Of a DNA stretch of 36,114 nt, positions 28,600-36,114 are shown in pieces. Source of the DNA: Theionarchaea archaeon (GTDB taxonomy: Archaea > Methanobacteriota_B > Thermococci > Methanofastidiosales > SZ-28-30). Both the position numbers and the translations under genes were made by a program. The notes under the pieces were generated by a model. That model saw nothing but the letters and a program-made list of their open reading frames with translations. It ran no database searches and had not been told where the DNA came from. Position 1 is the stretch's first letter, and each line of letters begins with the position of its first letter. The stretch covers positions 1-36,114 of the forward strand of contig JACVGW010000001.1 in assembly GCA_018992565.1 (NCBI GenBank). The letters are read 5' to 3'.

Positions 28600-29259
28600 A
28601 TGTCTGCAATTACCTGTACATCACTTACAAAAACCCTGGACAAGAATTCTGTGGTGGATGATATCACCTTTGAAGTTGAAGAAGGTACCATCGCAGGTAT
28701 TCTGGGTGAAGACGGTGCTGGAAAGACTACATTGCTGAAGCTTATCACTGGACTGTTGAAACCTACATCGGGGACATGCACACTCTTTGATGCTGACGTA
28801 ACCCGGAATCCCGCCAAAGCATTGAAAGGTGTGGGTTGCATGGTAGGGGAGCCTGCATTCTATCAGGATTTGACTGCCCAGAAAAATCTGGAATTGTTTG
28901 CTGCCCTGTTCCAGACAGGTCCTGATGAAGTCATTGATCTTCTTGACATCACCTTCCCATCCACCAAGGTCCGATATTTGTCTTCCACCATGAAGAAACT
29001 CCTGGGGATTGCTGCTGCCCTTCTTGGAGAGCCCAGGTTGCTCATTCTGGACGAACCTCTGGCCCTCACTCCATCGTTTCGGGATCATGTGAAAAACTTG
29101 CTGAAGGAACAAAAAGAAAAAGGAAATACTGTCCTGGTTACCACATGCATTCCTGCTGACCTCAAGGAGCTGGCATCGTACGGTGTGGTCATCAGAGAAG
29201 GAAAACCTGTATCTCAAGGAGCAATCAAGAACCTTGATCTCAAGGGGGTGAATCCATGA
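28600..29259 (+). CDS. ABC transporter ATP-binding protein
   Basis: Walker A GEDGAGKTTLLKLITGLLKPTSG, Walker B RLLILDEP; signature degenerate (LSSTMKK). Confidence 0.9.
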   Translation: MSAITCTSLTKTLDKNSVVDDITFEVEEGTIAGILGEDGAGKTTLLKLITGLLKPTSGTCTLFDADVTRNPAKALKGVGCMVGEPAFYQDLTAQKNLELFAALFQTGPDEVIDLLDITFPSTKVRYLSSTMKKLLGIAAALLGEPRLLILDEPLALTPSFRDHVKNLLKEQKEKGNTVLVTTCIPADLKELASYGVVIREGKPVSQGAIKNLDLKGVNP

Positions 29260-30005
29260 ATGTATACCGTGTGATGAGATTTGAAACCAGTAAGCTATTC
29301 AGACAGAAAGCCGCTCATGCAGGCCTCATCGTTGTTTTTCTGGTGTGTTGCATGTACTCTGTGATAAACTGGATGACCCGCCCTGTAGGGTCTTACAGTG
29401 GAATAATGATTATCACTGACAACATCAGTCTCCAGAACAGCCTTCTTATTCTGCCCTTCCTGGCTGTTCTAATAGCGGCTACCTCCATCTGTGTGGAGCA
29501 GTCTTCTGGGACCCTGCGAACCCTGTTCACCAGGCCAGTGAAACGAGACAATGTGATAACAGGCAAGTTCCTGGCTATATTCCTGTATATGTGCCTGATT
29601 GTGTATGGAATCGCACTGATATCCTTCTTGTTCGCCATCAGATGGGGATTTCCTGAAGACTTCATATCCTTTATCCCCAGGCTGTTGCTGATCTGCCTCG
29701 TATATATCCTGATCAACATGGTAGTGGTGGCTTTCACCTTTGTGGTAGCATCTCAGACGACCAGCATTGCGCTTACCGCTCTGGCGTCCATAGGATTCTA
29801 TGTCATTTCAATGCTTGTAGAATTCTTCAGCCAGGTCCAGACATACACCTTTCTCAATAATGCCCAGACCCTGCTTCAGATGCTGCTTGGAGGACCATTT
29901 GAATTGAGGTCTGCCTATTTTTCCGTAGGAATAATCTTTATCTATATAGTGGGTCTTCTGCTGATAGCCTCCCTCCTGTGGGAAAAGAGAGATATCATGT
30001 CCTGA
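29256..30005 (+). CDS. ABC-2 type transporter permease
   Basis: Six hydrophobic segments, EQSSGTLRTLFTRPVKRDNVITGKFLAIF typical of ABC-2 permeases; ATGA overlap with the ATPase gene. Confidence 0.88.
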   Translation: MNVYRVMRFETSKLFRQKAAHAGLIVVFLVCCMYSVINWMTRPVGSYSGIMIITDNISLQNSLLILPFLAVLIAATSICVEQSSGTLRTLFTRPVKRDNVITGKFLAIFLYMCLIVYGIALISFLFAIRWGFPEDFISFIPRLLLICLVYILINMVVVAFTFVVASQTTSIALTALASIGFYVISMLVEFFSQVQTYTFLNNAQTLLQMLLGGPFELRSAYFSVGIIFIYIVGLLLIASLLWEKRDIMS

Positions 30006-30024
30006 ACCTGCGGACTATAGATTG

Positions 30025-30056
30025 CCCATTCCATTTGGAGAGAATGGGCTTTTTTC
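30025..30056 (+). terminator. Intrinsic-like terminator after ABC permease
   Basis: GCCCATTC - 10 nt - GAATGGGC perfect 8-bp stem followed by TTTTTT. Confidence 0.75.
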
Positions 30057-30239
30057 ATCATTAATTGCTCCAAAAGCTCCAGAGACAAATACGTAGAAGA
30101 AGATGCTTTCTGGATGAACGCAACTTACCAGCAGGAATGGAAATTCTTCAAAAAATCTGGAAATTCTCTCATTTTCGTATGTTCTTCTATAAGCAATAAA
30201 CCAAGAATCTCGCAAGAAGACTTGAACACTTGTACCATC

Positions 30240-30257
30240 ATGCAAACATTTATATAC
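30240..30257 (+). promoter_or_regulatory. BRE/TATA element of the GH3 transcription unit
   Basis: ATGCAAACATTTATATAC, identical over 18 nt to 17160-17177; TATA centre 24-25 nt before an ATG at 30277. Confidence 0.6.
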
Positions 30258-30430
30258 CGATTTTGACCTCTCCAATATGGAGGAAAAGACGAGAGACGAG
30301 ATACTGTGTGTTTCCACGGGGTTCACCGGGCCCCCTTTGAGGCAAGAAAGCGGTCCAATATGCCTCGGTTGTGGTGGCATTCTGGTCGTTGAGCCTTTTC
30401 TCACAGTATTTCTCTCCAGAGGTGAGAGAA

Positions 30431-31630
30431 ATGAGTTCCGTTCTAAATGTACTGCAGTGCGTTGATGATCCCTCCTGGATAAGAAGACCAGGAGAAACGC
30501 AGGAGAAAGTTCTTGAGGAAATTGTTCATGAGAATGTGAGTACTCGGTTTGGGAGGGAGTACCTGTTTAGAGAGATCAGAAGTACAGAGGATTTCAGAAA
30601 GTCTGTCCCCTTTTCTATGTACTGCGATGTTGAACCCTACATACAGAGGATGATGTGTGGGGAAAACGATGCTCTGATTACAGAACACACAGCAGCCTGG
30701 ATTGAGTCCGTTGGACTCAATAAGAAGCCAAAACTGATTCCGTACACACAGGATATGGCTGGTGGGTTCAGGGATGCATTTTTGAGGTTGTTTGCTTCCA
30801 GAGCAGAAGACTGGGCATATGTTTCAGGGAATGTGATTGCTGGGCTGGAACACCCACACATGGTAAGGGGAAATCCAGCTGGGGATATACTTGCTCTGGG
30901 AAGCAGTACACTGAAATCTACCCCTGTACTGGGAAGGGTGATCACTCCCCAGTTGCCAGAATCCGAAATTGATTGGAAAAAGAGATGGAAGAGAGCTATT
31001 CAGCAAGTTTCGAGACAGAATGTGATATCTGCCATTGTTGACCCAGTGCTCTTTTTGAAGTTTTTGCGCATGGTTCAGTCGGACAATGAGACAGTTGACA
31101 TTCGTCAATTGTGGCCTGACTTCTCCTTGGTAGTAACGACTGTAAGCGCAAGGCCATTCGAGAATGTGCTCAAGTCCCTCCTGGGCCAAGTGGAGTTCCG
31201 GAGGCTGTACTGCACTGATGAGGTTGTGGTAGGTGTTCAGCTGGATGAGAAAGGTATTGTACCCTTGCTTGACCACTGTTTTCTGGAATTCATCCCGTTG
31301 AACCAGTGGAGAGAGATGGAGCTCGAAGGAGGAACCTACAGGGAATATGACTTCGACATTGAGACAATGGAGACTGCAATTCCCGGGGAAGAATATGTTC
31401 TGGTGATGACTACATCCGGCCTATACCGATATATCCCGGGAGACACAGTTGCCATGGTCGACAATCTACACATAGAGCCCACTGGATTCATTGATGAATG
31501 GGCAGTCCTTCCAGAGACAGAGATAATGCAACAGATCGTACTGCTGAGAGAAGTAGCACGAGACAGTGCTGATTCACACCAGCTGGTAGCTGTGGAGTCT
31601 GAACCCTTGAGGTATCTCTTCAGAATCTGA
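30431..31630 (+). CDS. Divergent, C-terminally short GH3-family (auxin-responsive GH3-like) protein
   Basis: ENVSTRFGREYLFREIRSTEDFRKSVPFSMYCDVEPYIQRMMCGENDALIT... and GLYRYIPGDTVAMVD match the GH3 pattern; start trimmed to 30431 after SD AGGTGAGAGAA. Confidence 0.75.
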   Translation: MSSVLNVLQCVDDPSWIRRPGETQEKVLEEIVHENVSTRFGREYLFREIRSTEDFRKSVPFSMYCDVEPYIQRMMCGENDALITEHTAAWIESVGLNKKPKLIPYTQDMAGGFRDAFLRLFASRAEDWAYVSGNVIAGLEHPHMVRGNPAGDILALGSSTLKSTPVLGRVITPQLPESEIDWKKRWKRAIQQVSRQNVISAIVDPVLFLKFLRMVQSDNETVDIRQLWPDFSLVVTTVSARPFENVLKSLLGQVEFRRLYCTDEVVVGVQLDEKGIVPLLDHCFLEFIPLNQWREMELEGGTYREYDFDIETMETAIPGEEYVLVMTTSGLYRYIPGDTVAMVDNLHIEPTGFIDEWAVLPETEIMQQIVLLREVARDSADSHQLVAVESEPLRYLFRI

Positions 31631-31932
31631 GTCCATCCAACTACAGTGGAAGAACAATGTACGTGCCACAGCGTGCAAGAGAGAACAATACTGTGAGGGA
31701 TATATGGTCTTTCTTATAGATGTGTGCAGTCTATCGTTACAGGATTCTTATTGAGAACCCGGCAATCGGTTCCCACAAAAGTGCTTGTTATTAACTTGGA
31801 TTTTTTAATTCCTCTTAATCTCAAGGATGTTGGAGATGGGTTGCCCACACTTTCTAAGTACTAAGTAATTTACCCTAGAATGCTGGCTGTCTTGTCTTAC
31901 TATATACACTTTCTACAAAGAAAGGGGGAATG

Positions 31933-32006
31933 AAAGAGTGGGATTGAGAACAAGACGAAGGAGGTGAAATCCATGGAAGTGGTAACTTGTTTTCTTCCCA
32001 CTCTTT
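31933..32006 (+). repeat. Hairpin-displayed RBS/start element, copy 1
   Basis: Outer arms AAAGAGTGGG (31933-31942)/CCCACTCTTT (31997-32006); inner arms GAGAACAAG (31946-31954)/CTTGTTTTC (31986-31994); 31-nt loop 31955-31985. Confidence 0.85.
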
Positions 32007-32065
32007 GGAGTTGTTACTCCGCATATTCTTTGTCATGTCCCTTTTTAAACTTTTGCAGTATTTAA
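31973..32065 (+). CDS. Putative mini-ORF 1 (30 aa, MEVVTCFLPTLWSCYSAYSLSCPFLNFCSI)
   Basis: AAGGAGGTGAAATCC then ATG; below the ORF-track length cutoff; shares MEVVTC-LPTL with mini-ORF 2. Confidence 0.35.
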   Translation: MEVVTCFLPTLWSCYSAYSLSCPFLNFCSI

Positions 32066-32131
32066 TACCCGCCACATCATCATTGTTTCTGTAGTTTTTA
32101 CTCGAACCCGCAAAAAGTGCAAAAGTACCTT

Positions 32132-32164
32132 CCAGAAAATAGTCACGAGTATTCTTTTTTCTGG
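32132..32164. repeat. Inverted repeat between the two hairpin copies
   Basis: CCAGAAAA (32132-32139) / TTTTCTGG (32157-32164), 17-nt loop. Confidence 0.55.
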
Positions 32165-32192
32165 GAAAAGTCTGTGAGAAGAAGGATTGAGA

Positions 32193-32262
32193 AGAGTGGG
32201 GATTAAATAAACAAGACGAAGGAGGTGAAATCCATGGAAGTGGTAACTTGTTTACCCACTCT
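32193..32262 (+). repeat. Hairpin-displayed RBS/start element, copy 2
   Basis: Outer arms AGAGTGGG (32193-32200)/CCCACTCT (32255-32262); inner arms TAAACAAG (32208-32215)/CTTGTTTA (32247-32254); 31-nt loop 32216-32246 identical to copy 1. Confidence 0.85.
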
Positions 32263-32275
32263 CCTCAGTGTTTAA
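32234..32275 (+). CDS. Putative mini-ORF 2 (13 aa, MEVVTCLPTLLSV)
   Basis: Same SD and ATG context as mini-ORF 1, located in the copy 2 loop. Confidence 0.3.
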   Translation: MEVVTCLPTLLSV

Positions 32276-32505
32276 CTACAGTTGCATATTGGTGTTACCC
32301 CTTTTTAAGTCTTTGTAACGCTAATATAATCAAATTTTCGAAATTGAAATATCTGACCTATTTTGTGGTTTAAAGTACACATTATTTCACAATCAGATAT
32401 TATACCTGGATCACTCCACCTCAAAGCGATTTATCTGCTCATGACTTGAATATTCGCCTGTACCATCAGAGTTGCTCTTAACCACTATCAGAGACCTGCA
32501 TGTGT

Positions 32506-33036
32506 CTATTCCTGGACAAACTGCCATTCACACCATACATCTCCCGTATGTTCATCGGGAGGACACTTTATGCAGTTGCACATGATATGAGGGTTGATCT
32601 CTCTCGCAAAATTGGAAAGGTAGCTAAATCTCACCTGTTTACACGGGAACTCTGGAAATCCCTTCTTTAATCGGGTTAATTGTGTCCTGCAGTTGAGGAT
32701 CTTCAGAATACCTATACCATTTTCTACGGTAATGATTTTTTCGTGCTGATCAAGGGCCCAGCTCGTGTGGTGCAAAGCATTCATGAGAGTAGTGACAGAA
32801 AAATCTTTCATGTTCAGGATGCCTTTGAGGGCCTTTGCCTCAAGGGTTCCCATGATATTCCACACTTCAGCATCAATTTCTGCCGCGGCCTCTGTGCCAA
32901 ACCGGTTCTCAATACCAAGGAAGTACAACCCATCTACTCTCCAAATATTCCGGTTATTGAACATCATGATCTCGATCAGCTTGTCTTCAGGTAATGCTTC
33001 CAGCATGTTTCTATCTTCGTCACTGACGTATGACAT
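32506..33036 (-). CDS. DUF6125-like cysteine-containing protein
   Basis: LPEDKLIEIMMFNNRNIWRVDGLYFLGIENRFGTEAAAEIDAEVWNIMG... and C-terminal CNCIKCPPDEHTGDVWCEWQF; start trimmed to 33036 with SD GGTGGTGACTCA. Confidence 0.65.
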   Translation of the reverse strand: MSYVSDEDRNMLEALPEDKLIEIMMFNNRNIWRVDGLYFLGIENRFGTEAAAEIDAEVWNIMGTLEAKALKGILNMKDFSVTTLMNALHHTSWALDQHEKIITVENGIGILKILNCRTQLTRLKKGFPEFPCKQVRFSYLSNFAREINPHIMCNCIKCPPDEHTGDVWCEWQFVQE

Positions 33037-33131
33037 TGAGTCACCACCTGTGGCTCCACCCTTCACCATATAAGTGTTGCCCTCTTAGCCTCTCAACCGA
33101 GTCTGAACAGGTCAATTGAAGGGAGTGCACG

Positions 33132-34430
33132 TCACAGCCCACCCCAGGCTGCAGCATGCTGTCTCCACTGCGGAAATCGCCGTGGGTCCTTTGGATACCG
33201 ATCATAGATAGCTCTCAAAATGCTCATTCTACCCACAGCACGTCCAAGCTTGAAAAGGAGGGACGGATTTCTTGCTGCATTGGCCGCTGTGGTCAAGATG
33301 GTCTTCAAAGTGTAGGAGGGTTCGTTTTCTTCCAGCTCATACAGCACTTCATCGGTAATGACATTCTGCAGCAGTAATTTGAGTTCCTTAACTGAGAGAG
33401 ACACCATGAAATCTCTCAGAGGTAGTAGTGATCCAAAAATCCTCCCAAATTTCTGCATGAAATCATAGTTGTACTTCCACAGAGCCGCCACAGAGACATC
33501 CTTGCGGCGAATTGCCTCCACTGCCGTTGTGACTGCCATATGTCCTGCATTCAGGGAGGGAGCTATTCCCTCTCCCGTGAGAGGATTTGCTTGCCCCGCA
33601 GCGTCACCACACACCAGCAGGCCTGGCGCCACCATGGAAGAAAGAGGAGCTCCCAGAGGAAGAGCACCATAGCCCGTGCTATTCTTTTCCTTGACCCTGA
33701 AACACGGATAGGATTTCAAAACCTGATTCACTGCCTTCCTAAAAGGAGCACAATGAAGTGCCATTCCCCCGGCCCCCACATTCAGTTCACACTTGCCCTT
33801 GGGAAAGAACCAGAAGTACCCTGAAGGCACAATAGAATTATCAAAAATGATGGCGGCATATTCCTTGGGAATTGGCTCTTCCAGAATGACGTTCTCCTTG
33901 TATCCCAATCCGATAGATGACGAGCTGCCAAGTCCCTGCCAGAGTCCCCTGCTGAGAGCGGAGAAAACACCGCTGCAATCCACGGTTAATGTCCCGTAAT
34001 AGGACCTGCCATGGGTCTTAACGCCATGCACTCCATTTCTCCATACAGGCCCCGTTACAACTTCATGGCAGAATTCTGCACCTCTTCTGAGAAGTTCCTT
34101 CATCATGACTTGCCCAAATTGCCATCTGTCAATAGTGCACAGGGGATCCCTCACTCGAGCTACGCCCTGCGTACTGTCTACATATCCAGAGAGGGTGCAA
34201 ATCTCCAGACCTTTCAAGGAATAATAATCAAGAGAAATACTGAATTCTTTCTCAAGCCACTTCACCATCTTCAATGGTGCTAGCTCTCCACATATCTTCC
34301 TGCCAACGAATTCGCTCTTTTTTCGCTCAATAATGCAGACGGTCAGGTCTTCCTTCAACGCAGTTAACCCAGCTGCTGCTCCTGCCATTCCGCAGCCTAC
34401 AATTATGAGATCATATGAGTCCTTCGTCAT
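33132..34430 (-). CDS. Geranylgeranyl reductase-family FAD-dependent oxidoreductase
   Basis: YDLIIVGCGMAGAAAGLTALKEDLTVCIIERKKSEFVGRKICGE, VDCSGVFSAL, LLVCGDAAGQANPLTGEGIAPSLNAG. Confidence 0.9.
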   Translation of the reverse strand: MTKDSYDLIIVGCGMAGAAAGLTALKEDLTVCIIERKKSEFVGRKICGELAPLKMVKWLEKEFSISLDYYSLKGLEICTLSGYVDSTQGVARVRDPLCTIDRWQFGQVMMKELLRRGAEFCHEVVTGPVWRNGVHGVKTHGRSYYGTLTVDCSGVFSALSRGLWQGLGSSSSIGLGYKENVILEEPIPKEYAAIIFDNSIVPSGYFWFFPKGKCELNVGAGGMALHCAPFRKAVNQVLKSYPCFRVKEKNSTGYGALPLGAPLSSMVAPGLLVCGDAAGQANPLTGEGIAPSLNAGHMAVTTAVEAIRRKDVSVAALWKYNYDFMQKFGRIFGSLLPLRDFMVSLSVKELKLLLQNVITDEVLYELEENEPSYTLKTILTTAANAARNPSLLFKLGRAVGRMSILRAIYDRYPKDPRRFPQWRQHAAAWGGL

Positions 34431-34784
34431 TTCACCATTTAATTAGAGACTACTGCTTAAAAATGTTTTTATTTAATAATTGGGGCTTGCAAAATCCTTA
34501 ATCAACTTGATGATTCTCTCTAATTCTTCACATAATACAAAAGATGCTGCAATAAAGTTCTGAGATTGTTGTAAACTTTCTATGGCATCGTGCTGGAGGA
34601 ACCTTTACAACTGCAAAAGCTCACAGCCCCTCCAAATCTTGCCTACCCAGTGGAGCCGACTTACTGGCGAAAGAGCACAGAATATTGGCATATTCAGCTC
34701 GCTTGTCTATTCTCTTGGAGCCCACTGTCAGGTCAGTGCAAAAGATTTATTACAGCGTGAGTAGTATGCTGTGGAGGTTACAAC

Positions 34785-35879
34785 ATGAGATCGAGAGTTC
34801 AAGCCCTTGCAAAGACGTATGACCCTGATAACGTTCATATCGGTGTACTGGGTTCCCATTCTGCCCTTGAAGTTGGGTATGGGGCCCGGGAGGAAGGATT
34901 CAAGACTGTCGTAGTCTGTCAGAAAGGGCGGGAAAAAACCTATACCAAAAGGTTCAGGAACCTGTTTGATGAAGTCATTCTCCTAGAGAAGTTCTCTCAT
35001 ATTTCATCTCCTGATACTGTAGAAAAACTCAAGAACTTGAATACAATCTTTGTTCCAAATAGATCATTCTCAGTATACTGTGGATATGACAACATTGAGA
35101 CCACGTTTGAGGTTCCCTTGTTCGGAGCACGTCAAATGCTTCGGGCTGAAGAAAGAGATGTGCCCAAGAACCAGTACTACCTCATGGAGAAGTCAGGTGT
35201 TCCCTTTCCCAGAATAATAGAGACTCCCAACCATATTGACAGGTTAGTCATGGTGAAGTTGTCCCAGGCCAAGAAAAGGGTGGAGCGAGGATTTTTCACC
35301 TGCGCGTCATTCGAGGAATATACACGGAAATCTGAAGACCTTATCAAGAAAGGATTGATCCTGAAAGAAGACCTGGAAAAAGCAGTCATTGAGGAGTTTG
35401 TGGTGGGAGCGCTGTTCAATCTAGATTATTTCTATTCCCCCTTACATGATGACATTGAGTTCATGGGAGCAGACCAACGAATAGAAACAGACATTGAAGG
35501 AGTGCTCCATATGACAGCTGAAGAACAAAAAGCCTTTTCCAGGACTCCAACCGTCATACCCATTGGACACAGAGGACTAACGGTGCGGGAATCACAGCTG
35601 GACACTGTGTTTGAACTGGGAGAGAAATTCGCTAAAACGTGTAAGCAGGAATATCCTCCTGGAATATTCGGATGTTTCGCATTGCAGGGTGTGTTTGACA
35701 GAGATTTGAAATTCTATACTTTCGATGTGTCATTACGAGTGCCGGGAGCGCCAATTCTTCTGACCAGCTCTCCCTATACCATGTACAAGTATGGGGTGCA
35801 GATGAGTGTGGGTCGGCGCATCGCTATGGAAATCCGGGAAGCGGTGGATGCGGGGCGGTTATCAGACTGTGTCACATGA
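34785..35879 (+). CDS. purP: 5-formaminoimidazole-4-carboxamide ribonucleotide synthetase-like ATP-grasp enzyme (PurP)
   Basis: IGVLGSHSALEVGYGAREEGFKTVVVCQKGREKTY...VPNRSFSVYCGYDNIE...PLFGARQMLRAEER...EEFVVGALFNLDYFYSPL; SD GGAGGT upstream. Confidence 0.92.
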   Translation: MRSRVQALAKTYDPDNVHIGVLGSHSALEVGYGAREEGFKTVVVCQKGREKTYTKRFRNLFDEVILLEKFSHISSPDTVEKLKNLNTIFVPNRSFSVYCGYDNIETTFEVPLFGARQMLRAEERDVPKNQYYLMEKSGVPFPRIIETPNHIDRLVMVKLSQAKKRVERGFFTCASFEEYTRKSEDLIKKGLILKEDLEKAVIEEFVVGALFNLDYFYSPLHDDIEFMGADQRIETDIEGVLHMTAEEQKAFSRTPTVIPIGHRGLTVRESQLDTVFELGEKFAKTCKQEYPPGIFGCFALQGVFDRDLKFYTFDVSLRVPGAPILLTSSPYTMYKYGVQMSVGRRIAMEIREAVDAGRLSDCVT

Positions 35880-36114
35880 AATATGTGCTGGCAGGGTTGT
35901 CCACACGTGCAGTAGCAGAATCTGCAGTAAGAGCAGGGAAAGACTGTGTAGCAGTAGATTTCTTTGGAGACCTTGATCTGGAGTCTGTTTGCAGGACGAT
36001 ATCACTGCGGCGTAGATTTGGTGTATCACTGGGCTCATTCAGCCCATACTTTTTTTTGAGGGGTGCTCGGTTGGTTGATGCAGATTGCTTGATATTTGTG
36101 AGTCCTCTTGAGAA
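35876..36114 (+). CDS. ATP-grasp superfamily protein, N-terminal part, truncated by right edge
   Basis: Manual translation MKYVLAGLSTRAVAESAVRAGKDCVAVDFFGDLDLESVCRTISLRRRFGVSLGSFSPYFFLRGARLVDADCLIFVSPLE; ATGA overlap with purP. Confidence 0.7.
   Translation, partial: MKYVLAGLSTRAVAESAVRAGKDCVAVDFFGDLDLESVCRTISLRRRFGVSLGSFSPYFFLRGARLVDADCLIFVSPLE

Noticed and set aside
30015-30404. 129-aa minus-strand ORF in the ABC-GH3 intergenic region
   Set aside because: Overlaps the terminator hairpin and GH3 promoter/leader; no SD/TATA and no recognisable motifs.
31755-31772. GAACC/GGTTC inverted repeat downstream of GH3
   Set aside because: Only 5 bp and 30 nt before the T-run; too weak to call a terminator.
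31875-32075. 66-aa minus-strand ORF across hairpin copy 1
   Set aside because: Frame is not kept in copy 2 and sequence conservation follows the hairpin rather than this frame.
31920-32320. CRISPR or transposon terminal repeat explanation for the tandem element
   Set aside because: Only two copies, with internal dyad symmetry and a 261-nt period, no short spacer array, no transposase and no obvious target-site duplication.
34793-34812. GATCGAGAGTTCAAGCCC looked like a tRNA T-arm
   Set aside because: Lies inside purP coding sequence with no acceptor stem or anticodon arm around it.

Overview
The window is an archaeal chromosomal segment. Archaeal markers are transcription factor B, PurP, a UPF0148/SSSCA1-type zinc-ribbon protein, an eIF2B/R15P-isomerase-like protein, a UbiA prenyltransferase, a geranylgeranyl-reductase-like flavoprotein, and many TATA boxes about 25-27 nt upstream of start codons. 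Several genes look bacterial in origin. One is a tightly coupled three-gene cluster matching bacillithiol biosynthesis (bshC-bshB-bshA, 5167-8429). Another is a bacterial-type DNA gyrase A (12333-14741) in a likely operon with GlmM-like and GlmU-like enzymes. Other genes include a SIR2 deacetylase, a membrane protein fused to an EEP domain, an OYE/2,4-dienoyl-CoA-reductase-like enzyme, an ABC-2 transporter, a divergent GH3-family protein, a carboxypeptidase-regulatory/PEGA-like surface protein, a TPR protein, an orphan HEPN protein, PurP and the start of an ATP-grasp protein. The left edge holds part of a presenilin-like A22 protease. The most unusual non-coding signal is in the ~875-nt intergenic region 31631-32505. 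It is a tandem pair of two-stem hairpins, 261 nt apart, each displaying the same 31-nt loop (ACGAAGGAGGTGAAATCCATGGAAGTGGTAA) with a near-ideal Shine-Dalgarno and an ATG. It could be hairpin-displayed mini-ORFs, a ribosome decoy, or, on the other strand, an anti-SD-loop small RNA. No tRNA, rRNA, CRISPR array or transposase was recognised. All calls come from reading the sequence; no searches were run.
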